The notes beneath the pieces are model-generated. The model did not search any database, had not been told where the DNA came from, and worked only from the letters and a program-made list of their open reading frames with translations. Shown piece after piece: positions 53,120 to 54,617 of a DNA stretch of 54,617 bases. Both the position numbers and the translations under genes were made by a program. Numbering within the stretch: the stretch's first letter is position 1; each line of letters starts with the position of its first letter. The DNA is taken from NCBI GenBank assembly GCA_910587755.1, contig CAJUNZ010000005.1, positions 1-54,617 on the forward strand, read 5' to 3'. This DNA is from an uncultured Acetatifactor sp. (GTDB lineage: Bacteria > Bacillota > Clostridia > Lachnospirales > Lachnospiraceae).

Positions 53120-54406
53120 ATGCTGCTGATACAGAATGCTCATGTGATAGATCCGGCTTCAGGCAGGTCGGAGGAGTGCGATATCCTGGTGCAGGGGGAG
53201 AGGATTGCCCAAATAGGAAAAAGTCTTCCGGCGCCGGAGGGAGAATGCGGGATCATTGATGCCCGGGGGCTTGTGGCGGCCCCGGGTCTGGTGGACGTGC
53301 ATGTGCATTTCAGGGAACCGGGATTCACTTATAAGGAGGATATTCACACAGGTGCCGCCGCCGCTGCCAGGGGAGGTTTTACCACTGTGGTGATGATGGC
53401 CAACACAAAGCCGGCCATAGACAACAGGGAGACTCTGGCATATGTACTGGAGAAGGGAAGGCGCACGGGCATCCATGTGCTCTCCTGTGCCAGTGTGACT
53501 GTGGGACTTGGGGGCAGAGAGCTGACTTCCATGGAGGAACTGGCGGAGCTTGGGGCGGCGGGCTTTACCGATGACGGAATCCCGCTTCTGGAGGAAAGTC
53601 TGGTGCGCAGGGCCATGGAGAGGGCGGCGGCGCTGGATAAACCGGTGAGCCTGCACGAGGAGGATCCCGGGCTTATAGAGAACAACGGCATCCACAGAGG
53701 AAAAGCCAGCGAGTATTTCCAGATGGGAGGTTCCCCCAGGGAGGCCGAGATCAGCCTGGTGGAGCGGGATCTGAGACTTGCCCTGGAGACAGGGGCCAGG
53801 GTCAACATACAGCATATCAGCGCCAGGGAATCGGTGGAATTGCTGCGGCAGGCAAAAAAACAGGGCGCCGCCGTCCATGGGGAGGCGACACCCCACCATT
53901 TCACCCTTACCCAGGAGGCTGCCATCCGGTACGGCACACTGGCAAAGATGAACCCTCCCCTGCGGGAGGAGGCGGACCGTCAGGCCATTATCCAGGGATT
54001 GGCGGACGGTACCATTGACATGATTGCCACCGACCATGCCCCCCATGCCCCCTGGGAGAAGGACAGGCCTGTGGCCCAGGCTCCCAGCGGCATTATCGGA
54101 CTGGAGACAGCCCTGCCCCTGGCCATTACCGGCCTGGTGGATACAGGCTGCCTTTCCATGGAACAGCTGATTGGTCTTATGAGCACCAACCCTGCCAGAC
54201 TTTATGGCCTGGATGCGGGGTATCTTGCCCAGGGCGGTCCGGCGGACATTGTGCTTCTGGATCCTGGTGCGGAGGTGGTGCCCGGGGAGTATGCCTCCCG
54301 GTCTTCCAACACGCCGTTTACAGGATGGCGTCTGAGGGGCAGGGTGGTAAAGACCATAGCCTCCGGCAGGGTGGTCTACTGTAACGGTTGCGGGAATGTG
54401 TTTTGA
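53120..54406 (+). CDS. pyrC: Dihydroorotase, class I
   Basis: This pyrimidine-pathway enzyme of 428 residues closes carbamoyl aspartate to dihydroorotate. Metal-binding DVHVHFREPG (near 58) and the MMANTKPAIDN block are present. HEEDPGL (near 178), HISARESVELLRQAKKQG, EATPHHFTLT (near 256) and the catalytic ATDHAPH (near 304) follow. Length fits the class I type. The start at 53120 has GGAGGGA; an upstream frame start at 53015 lacks one. No other pyr genes are in the window. Confidence 0.95.
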   Translation: MLLIQNAHVIDPASGRSEECDILVQGERIAQIGKSLPAPEGECGIIDARGLVAAPGLVDVHVHFREPGFTYKEDIHTGAAAAARGGFTTVVMMANTKPAIDNRETLAYVLEKGRRTGIHVLSCASVTVGLGGRELTSMEELAELGAAGFTDDGIPLLEESLVRRAMERAAALDKPVSLHEEDPGLIENNGIHRGKASEYFQMGGSPREAEISLVERDLRLALETGARVNIQHISARESVELLRQAKKQGAAVHGEATPHHFTLTQEAAIRYGTLAKMNPPLREEADRQAIIQGLADGTIDMIATDHAPHAPWEKDRPVAQAPSGIIGLETALPLAITGLVDTGCLSMEQLIGLMSTNPARLYGLDAGYLAQGGPADIVLLDPGAEVVPGEYASRSSNTPFTGWRLRGRVVKTIASGRVVYCNGCGNVF

Positions 54407-54489
54407 GACCTGTAAATCCCGCAGAATTGCACAGAGGGCAGACACCTAACTCTGCCGAAGTCCTGCCCCAGGGCTGCCCTGGACAGGGG

Positions 54490-54583
54490 TCATTTCTGGA
54501 ACAGATCCCACTCTTTCAGGATGGCGTCCTTGTCCTTGAGCCCCTGCCGGTAGGCCATGTTTGTGTGGAATGCGATCATCTCG
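54490..54583 (-). CDS. C-terminal end of an unidentified gene, cut by the contig end
   Basis: On the minus strand an open frame ends at TGA (54490-54492). Its last 30 codons read EMIAFHTNMAYRQGLKDKDA, then ILKEWDLFQK. The upstream part is lost at the adapter boundary (54583/54584). The family cannot be named from this length. It would converge with pyrC. Confidence 0.45.
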
Positions 54584-54617
54584 AGATCGGAAGAGCACAC
54601 GTCTGAACTCCAGTCAC
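54584..54617 (+). other. Illumina TruSeq adapter contamination
   Basis: The last 34 bases begin AGATCGGAAGAGC and match the TruSeq read adapter in full. They are an artefact of untrimmed sequencing, not genomic. Any frame running into them (such as one ending EIGRAHV on the plus strand) is spurious. Confidence 0.97.

Noticed and set aside
1..54583. CRISPR array, tRNA, rRNA, transposase
   Set aside because: No spaced direct repeats, cloverleaf-like sequences, rRNA signatures or transposase motifs were recognised on either strand.
54388..54606. Plus-strand open frame ending in EIGRAHV
   Set aside because: It runs into the Illumina adapter, whose translation gives exactly this tail; no ribosome-binding site.

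Overview
The window looks like a chromosomal contig from a high-GC member of the Lachnospiraceae (Clostridia). The evidence is purine-rich Shine-Dalgarno sequences, tightly packed co-directional genes, and a housekeeping set (dnaE, pfkA, ddl, murF, a VanRS-type two-component system, greA followed by lysyl-tRNA synthetase, SleB-type cell-wall hydrolase) that reads as clostridial. The genus cannot be fixed from sequence alone. The last 34 bases (54584-54617) are an Illumina TruSeq adapter, so the right edge is a contig end and the final bases are not biology.

Left half (1-27,100): a transport-dominated accessory region. It opens with an ABC exporter and histidine kinase of the lantibiotic/bacitracin-resistance type (99-2798). 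An unusually dense array of type I (exporter-fold) ABC half-transporters follows: pairs 3000/4838, 10633/12441, 18610/20376 and 22337/24160, plus a damaged double-membrane-domain gene (16107-18554) and a nucleotide-binding-domain relic (10185-10490). A pair of MutS-like ATPases (6835-8452, frameshifted; 8445-9998) sits between the first pair and the rest, and an anaerobic sulfatase-maturase-type radical SAM enzyme (25996-27096) closes the array. Between about 10,000 and 16,000 the sequence is much more AT-rich and holds relics: the ABC fragment, a broken RelB/DinJ antitoxin, two tails resembling solute-binding proteins, and a C39-like secreted protein that has lost its catalytic cysteine. This looks like a patch of imported, decaying DNA around one intact exporter pair.

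Right half (27,139-54,583): mainly core genes. They are a PcrA/UvrD-type helicase with an extra C-terminal domain, a membrane-anchored hydrolase, dnaE, pfkA, a SleB/SH3 cell-wall hydrolase, an NfeD-SPFH membrane pair, argF, then birA, a small conserved protein, coaX, dus and an unknown gene, greA with a class I lysyl-tRNA synthetase, ddl-murF-vanR-vanS, plsC on the minus strand, a lipoprotein and pyrC. The C-terminal end of one more minus-strand gene is cut by the adapter.

The most unusual signals are the exporter array with paired MutS-like ATPases, the cluster of single-event lesions in it (2-base slip, nonsense codon, lost Walker A glycine, lost catalytic cysteine), a class I LysRS carrying a Trbp111-like domain next to greA, a dispersed 46-base palindromic repeat (34616 and 37863), and a duplicated gene junction at 983-1077. 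No tRNA, rRNA, CRISPR array, transposase or RiPP precursor was recognised.
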